Of a stretch of DNA of 10,501 bases, positions 1 to 5,501 are shown piece by piece. The notes below the pieces were generated by a model, which worked only from the letters and a program-made list of their open reading frames with translations, searched no databases and was not told where the DNA came from. Made by a program: the position numbers and the translations under genes. Origin of the DNA: Lachnospiraceae bacterium UBA4711 (GTDB lineage: Bacteria; Bacillota; Clostridia; Lachnospirales; Lachnospiraceae); NCBI GenBank assembly GCA_002404515.1, contig DHJV01000125.1:1-10501 (forward strand). The letters run 5' to 3'. Numbering within the stretch: position 1 is the stretch's first letter; each line of letters starts with the position of its first letter.

Positions 1-818
1 TGGTACCATGCGGCGAAGCTCGACTTCGGACGCTCCACGCGGAAGCGCTGCGGATTCGATTCGCTCAGACCGTCGCGTAGGGGATTGGTCTCATGCAGGT
101 TTGCGATCGCGTCGCCGCTCGCCGCGGCCAGACGCTCGTCAGCTCCCAGTGACTTGTCGGCCACGGTTTTCGCGGCTTCGCGCAGCGTCTTCTTGTCGGC
201 CGCGGTCAGCTTGGAATCCCGGGCGTTGGCCCAGCGGGCGAGCAGCTGCGCGCCGGATTCCAGCGCATTCTCCACGTCGTCGCCGACCTTGACTTTGATC
301 TGCGCGTCATGCAGCCAGGAGGCGTAGGTGTCCTCCCAGCCTTCGACCACGATGTGCCATTCGCCCAGCTGCCGCTTGATCTCGGCGTAGCCGTTGTCCC
401 ATGGTTTCAGGTCGCTGTGCTCGCCGATCCTGACCATGGCCTCCCAACGGTCGAGGCCGGGGTTGGTGCAGGTCATGGGGAAACGGGCCTTCTCGGTGCC
501 GCGCGTGTTGCGCACGGATACGGTGGCGCCAGCCTTGGTGCGGCCTTCGATGAACACCTGGGCGGTGACCTTGAAGGGTTCGCCGAGCTCCACGCGGGCC
601 GGATACAGGCCGTTTTCGGCGTTCGGGGTGATATCCAGGACGTTCACGCGGCCGAACTGGTCGGCTCTGGTGCGGGCGATGACGGGCGCTGGAGTTTCGC
701 CGGCGGTCCGCTTCGTTGCGGACTTCGGCTTGGCCGCGCGCTTGCCGGCCGTTTTCTTGACGGATGATTGTGCGGTTTTGCGTGTGCGCGGTTTCGCGCT
801 TGTATCTTCTTCTGTCAT
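1..818 (-). CDS. glgE: GlgE, alpha-1,4-glucan:maltose-1-phosphate maltosyltransferase, N-terminal part (runs off left edge)
   Basis: The minus-strand frame is open from ATG at 818-816 to the left edge, giving 272 codons of a protein that is usually 650-750 residues. GlgE is a GH13 enzyme that transfers maltosyl units from alpha-maltose 1-phosphate to the ends of alpha-glucan. Only the N-terminal non-catalytic region is present. Residues 1-45 are a basic Lys/Ala/Thr/Arg-rich tail. A beta-sandwich region follows from about residue 56 (GRVNVLDITP, then LYPARVELGEPFKV) to WEDTYASWLHDAQIKVKVG at 161-179. A helical stretch leads to NPLRDGLSE (245-253) and RFRVERPKSSFAAWY (258-272), which matches the GlgE stretch just before the catalytic barrel. 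The GH13 active site lies outside the window. GC content is clearly higher than in the genes right of position 1350. No Shine-Dalgarno sequence stands before the ATG, but a TATAAT does. The family call comes from remembered family features, without a search. Confidence 0.85.
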   Translation of the reverse strand, partial: MTEEDTSAKPRTRKTAQSSVKKTAGKRAAKPKSATKRTAGETPAPVIARTRADQFGRVNVLDITPNAENGLYPARVELGEPFKVTAQVFIEGRTKAGATVSVRNTRGTEKARFPMTCTNPGLDRWEAMVRIGEHSDLKPWDNGYAEIKRQLGEWHIVVEGWEDTYASWLHDAQIKVKVGDDVENALESGAQLLARWANARDSKLTAADKKTLREAAKTVADKSLGADERLAAASGDAIANLHETNPLRDGLSESNPQRFRVERPKSSFAAWY

Positions 819-854
819 ACCGCCGATTATAGAGGTTCGGCCATGCTTTCCGTA
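819..854 (-). promoter_or_regulatory. Possible leaderless promoter of glgE
   Basis: On the minus strand a perfect TATAAT (831-826) ends seven bases before the glgE ATG. A transcript starting at the usual distance from that hexamer would begin at or next to the A of the start codon. The DNA at the -35 distance (TTACGG, 855-850) is a poor match. No GGAGG-like sequence lies between the hexamer and the ATG. Leaderless mRNAs are common in actinobacteria, so this reading is reasonable but inferred. Confidence 0.5.
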
Positions 855-1207
855 ATATCGTCCGTATGGTTTCCCCCGACCGTTGCACGCCGTTTTCCTG
901 CGGGAAACATTCCCCGTTCCCATGGTTGCTCCCATGACCGTTTCCGTGGCTGCCGCGCCACGCTTGGTAAAACGCTTCATCCACATGTCTTGCGGTAACC
1001 GGGGAAAAGCGCTCGCGAAGACCGGAACATCGGCTTCCATCCAATCGCAACCATCCCCCTTCCGTCGCGCCCGCGCGTGCGGAGCGTACGACTTCAAAGT
1101 CTGAAAAACGTTGGAATTCAGCCATAACCGAACGATTTTCCCTGCCGACGAACTTCCATAATCGCGTATCTACAATCGGGGCGTTGTCGATACGAATGGA
1201 GGTTACG
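819..1207. other. Divergent intergenic region between glgE and oxc (389 bp)
   Basis: This GC-rich stretch separates the minus-strand glgE start from the plus-strand oxc start. Besides the glgE -10 element it holds TACAAT (1171-1176) and CATAAT (1157-1162) at reasonable distances upstream of oxc. Either could be its -10, but neither has a good -35. Open frames across it on both strands have low-complexity Arg/Ser/Pro-rich translations, as expected for chance frames in GC-rich DNA. I see no gene, tRNA or repeat in it. Confidence 0.5.
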
Positions 1208-1349
1208 ATGACAGATGAGAACACCGCGGCGACCATGGTCCGCAGCGAAGCTTCGGAGGCGGCCAAGGATGAGGTTTTAACCGACGCCCCGCATTACCTT
1301 GCCCGGACGTTGCTGGCCAACGGCATCAGGAACATGTATGGCGTGGTCG
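1208..1349 (+). CDS. oxc: Oxalyl-CoA decarboxylase, N-terminal fragment cut off at the chimeric junction
   Basis: The best start is ATG 1208, preceded by GGAGG at 1198-1202 with five-base spacing; an upstream TTG at 1184 in the same frame has no ribosome binding site. About 47 residues remain. After a polar tail, residues 25-49 (TDAPHYLARTLLANGI, then RNMYGVVGI) match the start of oxalyl-CoA decarboxylases. These are thiamine-diphosphate enzymes that convert oxalyl-CoA to formyl-CoA and CO2, and they have a conserved NGI..(I/M)YGVVGIP near the N-terminus. The expected Pro after VVGI is missing, and the reading continues directly into TatD sequence. The rest of the ~570-residue enzyme is absent. 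In gut bifidobacteria oxc works with formyl-CoA transferase in oxalate breakdown. The call rests on a short segment. Confidence 0.6.
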
Positions 1350-1356
1350 GTATCTT
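1341..1356. other. Junction between actinobacterial and Firmicute DNA
   Basis: Left of here the codons are GC-rich and the protein reads as the oxalyl-CoA decarboxylase N-terminus. Right of here the protein reads as TatD from roughly its residue 65 onward, and base composition drops to that of the rest of the window. The bases at 1346-1354, coding for VGI, could belong to either gene, so the exact breakpoint cannot be fixed. I see no insertion sequence, tRNA, att-like repeat or target duplication. Assembly or amplification chimerism is the simplest explanation. Confidence 0.8.
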
Positions 1357-1942
1357 TCCTTCCGAAGTTGCAGAACTGGAGAACCCGGACAATGTGACGC
1401 GGCTCAAGGAGCTTGCAAAACACGACAAGATCGTGGCAATCGGTGAGATCGGACTCGACTATCATTATGAAGAAACAGACAAGGCATTACAGCACAAATG
1501 GTTTGCCGGACAGATGGATATCGCCCGCGAGTTAAAGCTTCCAATCGCTATTCACAGCCGGGATGCGGCGCAGGATACAATCCAGATCATGCGGGCGTCC
1601 CATGCAGAGGAGATCGGCGGCGTGATTCATTGTTATTCGTATTCGAAGGAGAGTGCACGTGACTTCCTGAACATGGGCTTTTATTTCGGCATCGGCGGCG
1701 TGGTGACATTCAAGAATGCGAAGAAATTGAAGGAAGCGGCTGCCTATATTCCGCTGTCAAATATCGTGCTTGAGACGGATGCGCCATACCTGACACCGGA
1801 GCCATTCCGCGGCAAGCGCAACGACTCCTCAAAACTTACCTATGTCGCACAGGCAATCGCGGATATCAAGCAGATTCCGGTGGACGAGGTGTATGCAGAA
1901 ACATGGAAAAATGCGCATCAGATGTACAAAATTCAGATGTAG
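1350..1942 (+). CDS. tatD: TatD family metal-dependent hydrolase, N-terminus missing
   Basis: TatD proteins are amidohydrolase-fold nucleases acting on DNA 3' ends or related substrates, usually ~255-260 residues. About 196 residues are present here. Counting from ATG 1208 of the fused frame, the metal and active-site motifs are GEIGLDYHY with Glu80, IHSRDA with His116, IHCYS with His141, and ETDAPYLTPEPFRGKRN with Asp191. The HxHxD motif of the first strand, which completes the metal site, is absent because the first ~60 residues are replaced by the oxc fragment. As drawn, the product should be inactive. The C-terminus (WKNAHQMYKIQM) is a normal TatD end. rsmA follows after 15 bp, so the two are cotranscribed. 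In many Firmicutes rnmV (RNase M5) sits between tatD and rsmA; it is not here. Confidence 0.92.
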
Positions 1943-1957
1943 AGAAATGGAGATAGA

Positions 1958-2806
1958 ATGGAAAAGCTTAGCAATCCGAAGGTTACAATTGAGATCATAC
2001 AGAAATATAATTTTGCGTTTCAGAAGCGGTTCGGTCAGAATTTCCTGATCGATGGGCATGTGATCGAGAAGATCATCCGGGCAGCAGAGATCACAAAGGA
2101 CGATGTTGTGCTGGAGATCGGTCCGGGTATCGGCACGATGACGCAGTATTTAGCGGAGGCGGCAGGGGAGGTGTTTGCCGTGGAGATCGACAGGAATCTG
2201 CTCCCAATCCTCGCCGAGACACTTGCGGAATATGACAACGTGACGGTCGTAAACGAGGATATCCTGAAGGTGGATATCGCAGCATTGACCGGCGGCAGAC
2301 CGGTGAAGGTCGTGGCGAATCTTCCGTATTATATTACGACGCCGATCATCATGGGACTGTTTGAGAATCATATTCCGGCGACGTCGATCACGGTTATGGT
2401 GCAAAAGGAGGTCGCTGAGCGGATGCAGGCAGGTCCGGGAGGTAAGGACTATGGCGCATTGTCGCTTGCAGTGCAGTATTATGCGGAGCCGTATATCGTG
2501 GCAAATGTACCGCCAAACTGTTTCATGCCGCGCCCGAATGTTGGTTCTGCGGTGATCCGGCTGACGCGACATTCGGAGCCGAAGATCGTCGTGAAGGATG
2601 AAAAATTTATGTTCAAGTTGATCCGTGCATCGTTCAACCAGCGTCGGAAAACACTGCAAAACGGCATCAATAATTCAGCAGAATTATCAATCAGCAAGGA
2701 TGCGGTTGTGGAGGCGCTCCGGAAGATGGGACTTTCCGAGAGCATCCGCGGCGAGGCACTGACGCTCGCACAGTTTGCGGAGCTTTCCGATTTGCTGTGT
2801 GAGTAG
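1958..2806 (+). CDS. rsmA: 16S rRNA adenine(1518)/(1519)-dimethyltransferase RsmA (KsgA)
   Basis: RsmA dimethylates the two adjacent adenosines in the loop of 16S rRNA helix 45, using S-adenosylmethionine, late in 30S assembly. The 282-residue length is normal. Visible motifs are KRFGQNFL (23-30), the SAM-binding loop EIGPGIGTMT (53-62), acidic AVEIDRN (74-80), NEDILKVD (99-106), the catalytic NLPYYI (121-126) and the C-terminal FNQRRKTLQN that begins the helical domain. ATG 1958 is supported by GGAG at 1949-1952 with five-base spacing. It lies 15 bp behind tatD and probably shares its transcript. A small hairpin follows the stop (arms 2813-2819 and 2824-2830) but has no T-run, so I do not call a terminator. 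The gene is intact with a complete set of motifs. Confidence 0.97.
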   Translation: MEKLSNPKVTIEIIQKYNFAFQKRFGQNFLIDGHVIEKIIRAAEITKDDVVLEIGPGIGTMTQYLAEAAGEVFAVEIDRNLLPILAETLAEYDNVTVVNEDILKVDIAALTGGRPVKVVANLPYYITTPIIMGLFENHIPATSITVMVQKEVAERMQAGPGGKDYGALSLAVQYYAEPYIVANVPPNCFMPRPNVGSAVIRLTRHSEPKIVVKDEKFMFKLIRASFNQRRKTLQNGINNSAELSISKDAVVEALRKMGLSESIRGEALTLAQFAELSDLLCE

Positions 2807-3021
2807 GATGGGGCACGGAGATATCTGTGCATAGAATGATGTTGGCGCGCAGTGCCGTATAATTTATATGTCGAAAATATTTTGTACTAAACAGACAACT
2901 CTCTGCATACATATATAATACGTATTGTCAGGAGATTGTGAAAATGCACGATGTATGGGGATATATTCGTACAGTATAACATACAATCTCTGCGAAGAAA
3001 TATGAAGGGGGAGCGTGGTCT
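2807..3021 (+). promoter_or_regulatory. Leader/promoter region upstream of the 3022 gene
   Basis: Two TATAAT hexamers lie on the plus strand (2858-2863 and 2914-2919), neither with a clear TTGACA partner. Downstream of the second, the perfect inverted repeat GAGATTGT (2932-2939) and ACAATCTC (2983-2990) would fall inside a 5' untranslated leader of about 100 nt. It could fold the leader into a long-looped hairpin. No known riboswitch signature is apparent to me. The gene's ribosome binding site, AAGGGGGAG at 3005-3013, lies outside the hairpin. Confidence 0.4.
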
Positions 3022-3936
3022 GTGATGCAGCAGAGGAGATGGGTGTCTTATATTTACCGGTATCGCGAGTACGTGCGATGCGAGATTGCCGGATTCATCA
3101 AAGTACAGAGAATCAGCAACAAAGATACGGATGTGACAAGAATACGAATGGGGATGAAAATGTACAAGGAGTATGCATGTACGTGTTATGCGTATCTGCT
3201 GTGGCATGGGCAGGCGAAGCCATTTACGGAGGTACAGTTCGCGGCGGGGGAGCGCGATACAATCCTGACAAGCGTGGAGCTCCCTTGGAGCAATCCGTTG
3301 GGAGATGGAGTGGCATTTCCAGAATACGATGGTGTGTATTTCGTATGCGATGACGGAGAGATCTTAGCTGGCATCTGGGCGCCGGAACGGTATGATCTGC
3401 GGCAGGTGCAGGTGACGGACAGGCAGGACGAGCTTGTGGAAGAGGAAGAACCGGTGCTGGAATATGCAGGTGCCGGGACAAAGCCGCAGGAGGAACCTGT
3501 CGAGGAAATTCCGCAGATTCCACTTCCCTCGGACATGGCAGATGGATATCAGGAGATGCTTACGACATATCCGAAGCTGCCGCTTTTTGCAGGCAGTCAG
3601 ATCGTGGATGGCGTGAAGATCGCGCCACAGGATATCGGGAAGCTGGATATGGCGAACTGGAAGCTGGGTGTGAACAGCTTTCTTGCACATGGGTATTATA
3701 AATATCAGTATCTGATGCTTGGAAAGGTGAAGATGAATAAGGCAGAACTGCATGTGATCGGTGTGCCGGGAATCTTCACGAACAAAGAACGGTACCTGGC
3801 GAATATGTTTGGATTCCGTGTGTTTATCCCAGTGCGGAAAACGAAGATCCTGACTGGGAATTTTGGCTATTGGGTGTCGGAAATTGCGGAATCAGAGAAG
3901 CCGGGTGTAACGCATCAGGTCAACATAGTGCCCTAG
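3022..3936 (+). CDS. Conserved two-domain protein of unknown function (possibly DUF6128)
   Basis: This 304-residue cytoplasmic protein has no signal peptide or membrane segment. Residues 1-125 form an N-terminal domain with RRWVSYIYRYREYVRC, LLWHGQAKPFTEVQFAAGERD and DGVYFVCDDGEILAGIW. Residues 135-172 are an acidic Glu/Pro-rich linker. Residues 178-290 form a C-terminal domain with KIAPQDIGKLDMANWKLGVN, SFLAHGYYKYQYLMLGK, VIGVPGIFTNKERYLANMFG and TGNFGYWVSE. The C-terminal pattern resembles what I remember as DUF6128, a Lachnospiraceae family, but I could not search. Its function is unknown. The start is GTG 3022 or the adjacent ATG 3025, after AAGGGGGAG at 3005-3013. The last 45 bp overlap the end of the convergent acetyltransferase gene. 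The intact frame, clear domains and strong ribosome binding site make it a real gene. Confidence 0.85.
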   Translation: MMQQRRWVSYIYRYREYVRCEIAGFIKVQRISNKDTDVTRIRMGMKMYKEYACTCYAYLLWHGQAKPFTEVQFAAGERDTILTSVELPWSNPLGDGVAFPEYDGVYFVCDDGEILAGIWAPERYDLRQVQVTDRQDELVEEEEPVLEYAGAGTKPQEEPVEEIPQIPLPSDMADGYQEMLTTYPKLPLFAGSQIVDGVKIAPQDIGKLDMANWKLGVNSFLAHGYYKYQYLMLGKVKMNKAELHVIGVPGIFTNKERYLANMFGFRVFIPVRKTKILTGNFGYWVSEIAESEKPGVTHQVNIVP

Positions 3937-4437
3937 TATATTGGCGCTCTGTGGCTCAAACTGCAATGGGCGGAACCCCAGCTTCGTTGCGAGTGTGATA
4001 GACGCGATATTCTCCGGGTGAATGCGGGCATCGACGCGGTGAATCTGGTAGTCGTGTTCGAGTACATAGAGAGCCGCTTCGCAGGCTTCGTATGCAATGC
4101 CGCGGTTCTGGTAGAGGGCGTCAACCTTGTATCCGATCTCTGCATATGGTTCGCGAGAGGTGCGGAAGATATTAAAATTGATGGCGCCGATGATCTTATC
4201 CGGGCGGTCTTTTAAATAGATATAATAACGCAGGAAGGTTCCCATCGTGTAGGCGATGTATTCGCGGTGCAGGGAAGACCAATGGTAATCCCGCGTGTAA
4301 AAGGATGCCGGGCGTGTTGGCTCGTACTGCTCGAAAGGAAGACGATTGCGCAGGTAGAGATCTAAGACCTGTTTGGCTTTTGATTCATTTTCCACGCGCA
4401 GGATTAAGCGGTTTGTATATTTTATCAGTGGGCCCAT
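3892..4437 (-). CDS. GNAT family N-acetyltransferase (RimJ/RimL-like)
   Basis: This 181-residue protein has the acetyl-CoA-binding GNAT fold: an N-terminal strand TNRLILRVE, a central AEIGYKVDALYQNRGIA (99-115) with the pyrophosphate-binding (Q/R)xxGxA-type loop YQNRGIA, and a motif B segment HPENIASITLATKLGF (140-155) typical of RimJ/RimL-like enzymes that acetylate protein N-termini or small amines. The substrate cannot be told from sequence. ATG 4437 is preceded by AAGGAG (4449-4444) with six-base spacing. The gene diverges from tadA, and its stop (3894-3892) lies inside the 3' end of the convergent upstream gene, giving a 45 bp tail-to-tail overlap with no visible terminator. Residues after ~165 are less conserved in this family, so the overlap may reflect a drifted stop codon. 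Confidence 0.88.
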   Translation of the reverse strand: MGPLIKYTNRLILRVENESKAKQVLDLYLRNRLPFEQYEPTRPASFYTRDYHWSSLHREYIAYTMGTFLRYYIYLKDRPDKIIGAINFNIFRTSREPYAEIGYKVDALYQNRGIAYEACEAALYVLEHDYQIHRVDARIHPENIASITLATKLGFRPLQFEPQSANILGHYVDLMRYTRLL

Positions 4438-4460
4438 GGGTGTCTCCTTTCTCGTGTTTG

Positions 4461-4488
4461 TGACTGCAGGACATGTGTGATGCAGTCA
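4461..4488. repeat. Inverted repeat in the divergent acetyltransferase/tadA region
   Basis: The arms TGACTGCA (4461-4468) and TGCAGTCA (4481-4488) are perfect 8 bp inverted copies 12 bp apart. They lie 24 bp upstream of the acetyltransferase start and 51 bp upstream of tadA. The right arm ends nine bases before a TATAGT (4498-4503) that is a candidate -10 for tadA. The site could be an operator for a dimeric regulator or a hairpin in the acetyltransferase leader. A partial third copy, TGAAGTCA, overlaps the right edge. Confidence 0.45.
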
Positions 4489-4497
4489 TGAAGTCAG

Positions 4498-4503
4498 TAT
4501 AGT
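4498..4503 (+). promoter_or_regulatory. Candidate -10 element for tadA
   Basis: TATAGT lies 37 bp upstream of the tadA ATG. The bases at the -35 distance are a poor match to TTGACA, so the promoter assignment is weak. The inverted repeat at 4461-4488 overlaps its -35 region. Confidence 0.3.
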
Positions 4504-4539
4504 ACATTTTATGGGAACGTACAATAAAAGGATACGGAA

Positions 4540-5055
4540 ATGAGGTACAATATGAGAAAATTGAGTGAGGATGAACGATATATGCGGCAGGCAATCACGC
4601 TTGCAAAGAAGGCGGCGGCGAACGGCGATGTGCCGATCGGGTGTGTGATCGTCTATGAAGGAAAAGTGATTGCGCGTGGTTACAACCGACGGAACGTGGA
4701 CAAGACGACGCTTGCGCATGCTGAGATCATGGCGATTAAAAAAGCGTCCAAGGTGCTGGGTGACTGGCGGCTGGAGGATTGTACGATGTACGTGACATTG
4801 GAGCCATGCCAGATGTGTGCCGGGGCGATCGTGCAGGCTCGGATTCCGAAGGTCGTGATCGGGTGTATGAATCCGAAGGCAGGATGTGCTGGTTCCATCC
4901 TAAATCTGCTTGACATGAAGCAATTCAACCATCAGGTGGAAGTGACGCGTGGAATCATGGAAACAGAATGTTCGGCGATGATGTCCGGTTTTTTTGCGGA
5001 GCTGCGTGCGAAAAAGAAGGCAGCCGAGGCAAAAGAAAATAATGGGATGTCTTGA
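4540..5055 (+). CDS. tadA: tRNA-specific adenosine deaminase TadA
   Basis: TadA deaminates adenosine 34 of tRNA-Arg(ACG) to inosine, allowing wobble reading of CGU, CGC and CGA codons. The 171-residue length is typical. The cytidine-deaminase-fold zinc site is complete: HAE at 60-62 with the proton-shuttling Glu62, and PCQMC at 89-93 with zinc ligands Cys90 and Cys93. The substrate-side sequence GDVPIGCVIVYEGKVIARG (29-47) is also typical. The C-terminal tail is Lys/Ala/Glu-rich. ATG 4540 follows AAAAGG (4526-4531) with eight-base spacing; a second ATG at 4552 is possible and would remove only four residues. Having the SRP RNA gene just downstream is the usual Firmicute arrangement. The stop codon is part of a promoter for that RNA. 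Confidence 0.96.
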   Translation: MRYNMRKLSEDERYMRQAITLAKKAAANGDVPIGCVIVYEGKVIARGYNRRNVDKTTLAHAEIMAIKKASKVLGDWRLEDCTMYVTLEPCQMCAGAIVQARIPKVVIGCMNPKAGCAGSILNLLDMKQFNHQVEVTRGIMETECSAMMSGFFAELRAKKKAAEAKENNGMS

Positions 5056-5080
5056 CTTTACATAATTATTTTTATATACT
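5052..5080 (+). promoter_or_regulatory. Sigma-A-type promoter overlapping the tadA stop codon
   Basis: TTGACT (5052-5057), 17 bases, then TATACT (5075-5080): each hexamer differs from consensus by one base and the spacing is ideal. The TGA stop of tadA (5053-5055) is inside the -35 box. A transcript from here would start near 5087 and carry ~70 nt before the expected SRP RNA 5' end, so it would need processing, or serve as a second promoter. Confidence 0.75.
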
Positions 5081-5143
5081 AAAGAGGTATCTGTCGATAT
5101 GGAGTTTATAAGAAATAAACTTTTCGGTGGATATGCGAGGACT

Positions 5144-5152
5144 TGTTATAAA
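5144..5152 (+). promoter_or_regulatory. Extended -10 promoter of the SRP RNA
   Basis: TGT directly followed by TATAAA (5147-5152) forms an extended -10 element. A start about six bases downstream falls at 5157-5159, exactly where the 5' strand of the RNA's closing helix begins. The -35 region (TTCGGT, 5123-5128) is weak, as is common with extended -10 promoters. Confidence 0.55.
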
Positions 5153-5156
5153 ATTT

Positions 5157-5421
5157 CCGTGCAGCCGGGGAGATAGCGGTGCCCTGTACCCTCAATCCGC
5201 TACAGAGGGGGTGATGGCTGGTTTCGGGTTGTCTTCTTGTGAGGCTGCCCCCGGTAAGTGGCGTTGATGTTTGGGTCTTGCGCGACAGGAATCTATGAAC
5301 CGTGTCAGGTCGGGAACGAAGCAGCACTAAGTAGAACCTCCTGTGCGCCGCGAGGCAGCCTGGACTGAGTTAACTGCCGTGGTAACGCTCATGAGAGCTT
5401 CACAACACCAGCCGCACGGTT
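5157..5421 (+). ncRNA. ffs: Signal recognition particle RNA, large bacterial type with Alu domain
   Basis: The RNA of the signal recognition particle binds Ffh and targets nascent membrane proteins to FtsY. CCGTGC at 5157-5162 pairs with GCACGG at 5414-5419, closing an RNA of ~265 nt. The 5' part, GGGGAGATAGCGGTGCCCTG and following (5168-5187), is the conserved Alu-domain sequence of Gram-positive SRP RNAs. The Ffh-binding hairpin is at 5301-5330: GTCAGGTC on one side, a GGAA tetraloop (5313-5316) and GAAGCAGCA on the other. The outer stem CAGGA (5286-5290) pairs with TCCTG (5339-5343). Placement between tadA and an unrelated gene is usual in Firmicutes. The ends could be off by a few bases. 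Confidence 0.95.
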
Positions 5422-5431
5422 AAAAAAATAT

Positions 5432-5451
5432 AAAATACATGTGGTATTTTT
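5432..5451 (+). terminator. Possible weak terminator after the SRP RNA
   Basis: AAAATAC (5432-5438) and GTATTTT (5444-5450) are perfect inverted arms with a five-base loop, ending in a run of five T. The stem is AT-rich, so termination may be partial. Confidence 0.4.
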
Positions 5452-5478
5452 GGTAAAAAAATGGTATCATTTGATAGA

Positions 5479-5501
5479 TAGGTAAAGGATACCTAACTTT
5501 G
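5479..5501 (+). promoter_or_regulatory. Hairpin presenting the Shine-Dalgarno of the HD-domain gene
   Basis: TAGGTA (5479-5484) and TACCTA (5490-5495) are perfect six-base inverted arms, and the loop between them is AAGGA, the ribosome binding core itself. The TTG start at 5499 lies nine bases after the loop. The arrangement supports TTG rather than ATG 5538 as the start and could modulate initiation. Confidence 0.4.

Noticed and set aside
8..767. Plus-strand open frames opposite glgE
   Set aside because: They are antisense shadows produced by the GC-rich codons of glgE and have no ribosome binding sites or recognisable domains.
883..1104. Possible small gene in the glgE/oxc intergenic region
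   Set aside because: Non-ATG start, no ribosome binding site and a low-complexity basic translation; typical of chance frames in GC-rich DNA.
307..1266. Long minus-strand open frame of 319 codons
   Set aside because: It runs through glgE in another frame and its translation is Arg/His/Gly-rich without motifs; the real protein there is the frame starting at 818, which shows GlgE features.
1208..1942. A genuine new fusion enzyme combining decarboxylase and TatD domains
   Set aside because: Only ~49 decarboxylase residues are present, the TatD metal site is incomplete, and genus-level composition changes at the join.
2813..2830. Hairpin after rsmA as a terminator
   Set aside because: A 7 bp stem with a GATA loop exists but no T-run follows, so intrinsic termination is not supported.
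5099..5179. Small 26-codon open frame between tadA and the SRP RNA (ATG 5099)
   Set aside because: It runs into the SRP RNA gene itself, and the AAAGAGG in front sits 11 bases away; better explained as leader RNA.
5106..5327. Minus-strand open frame over the SRP RNA
   Set aside because: The plus-strand RNA explains all the conserved sequence; the antisense frame has no motif.
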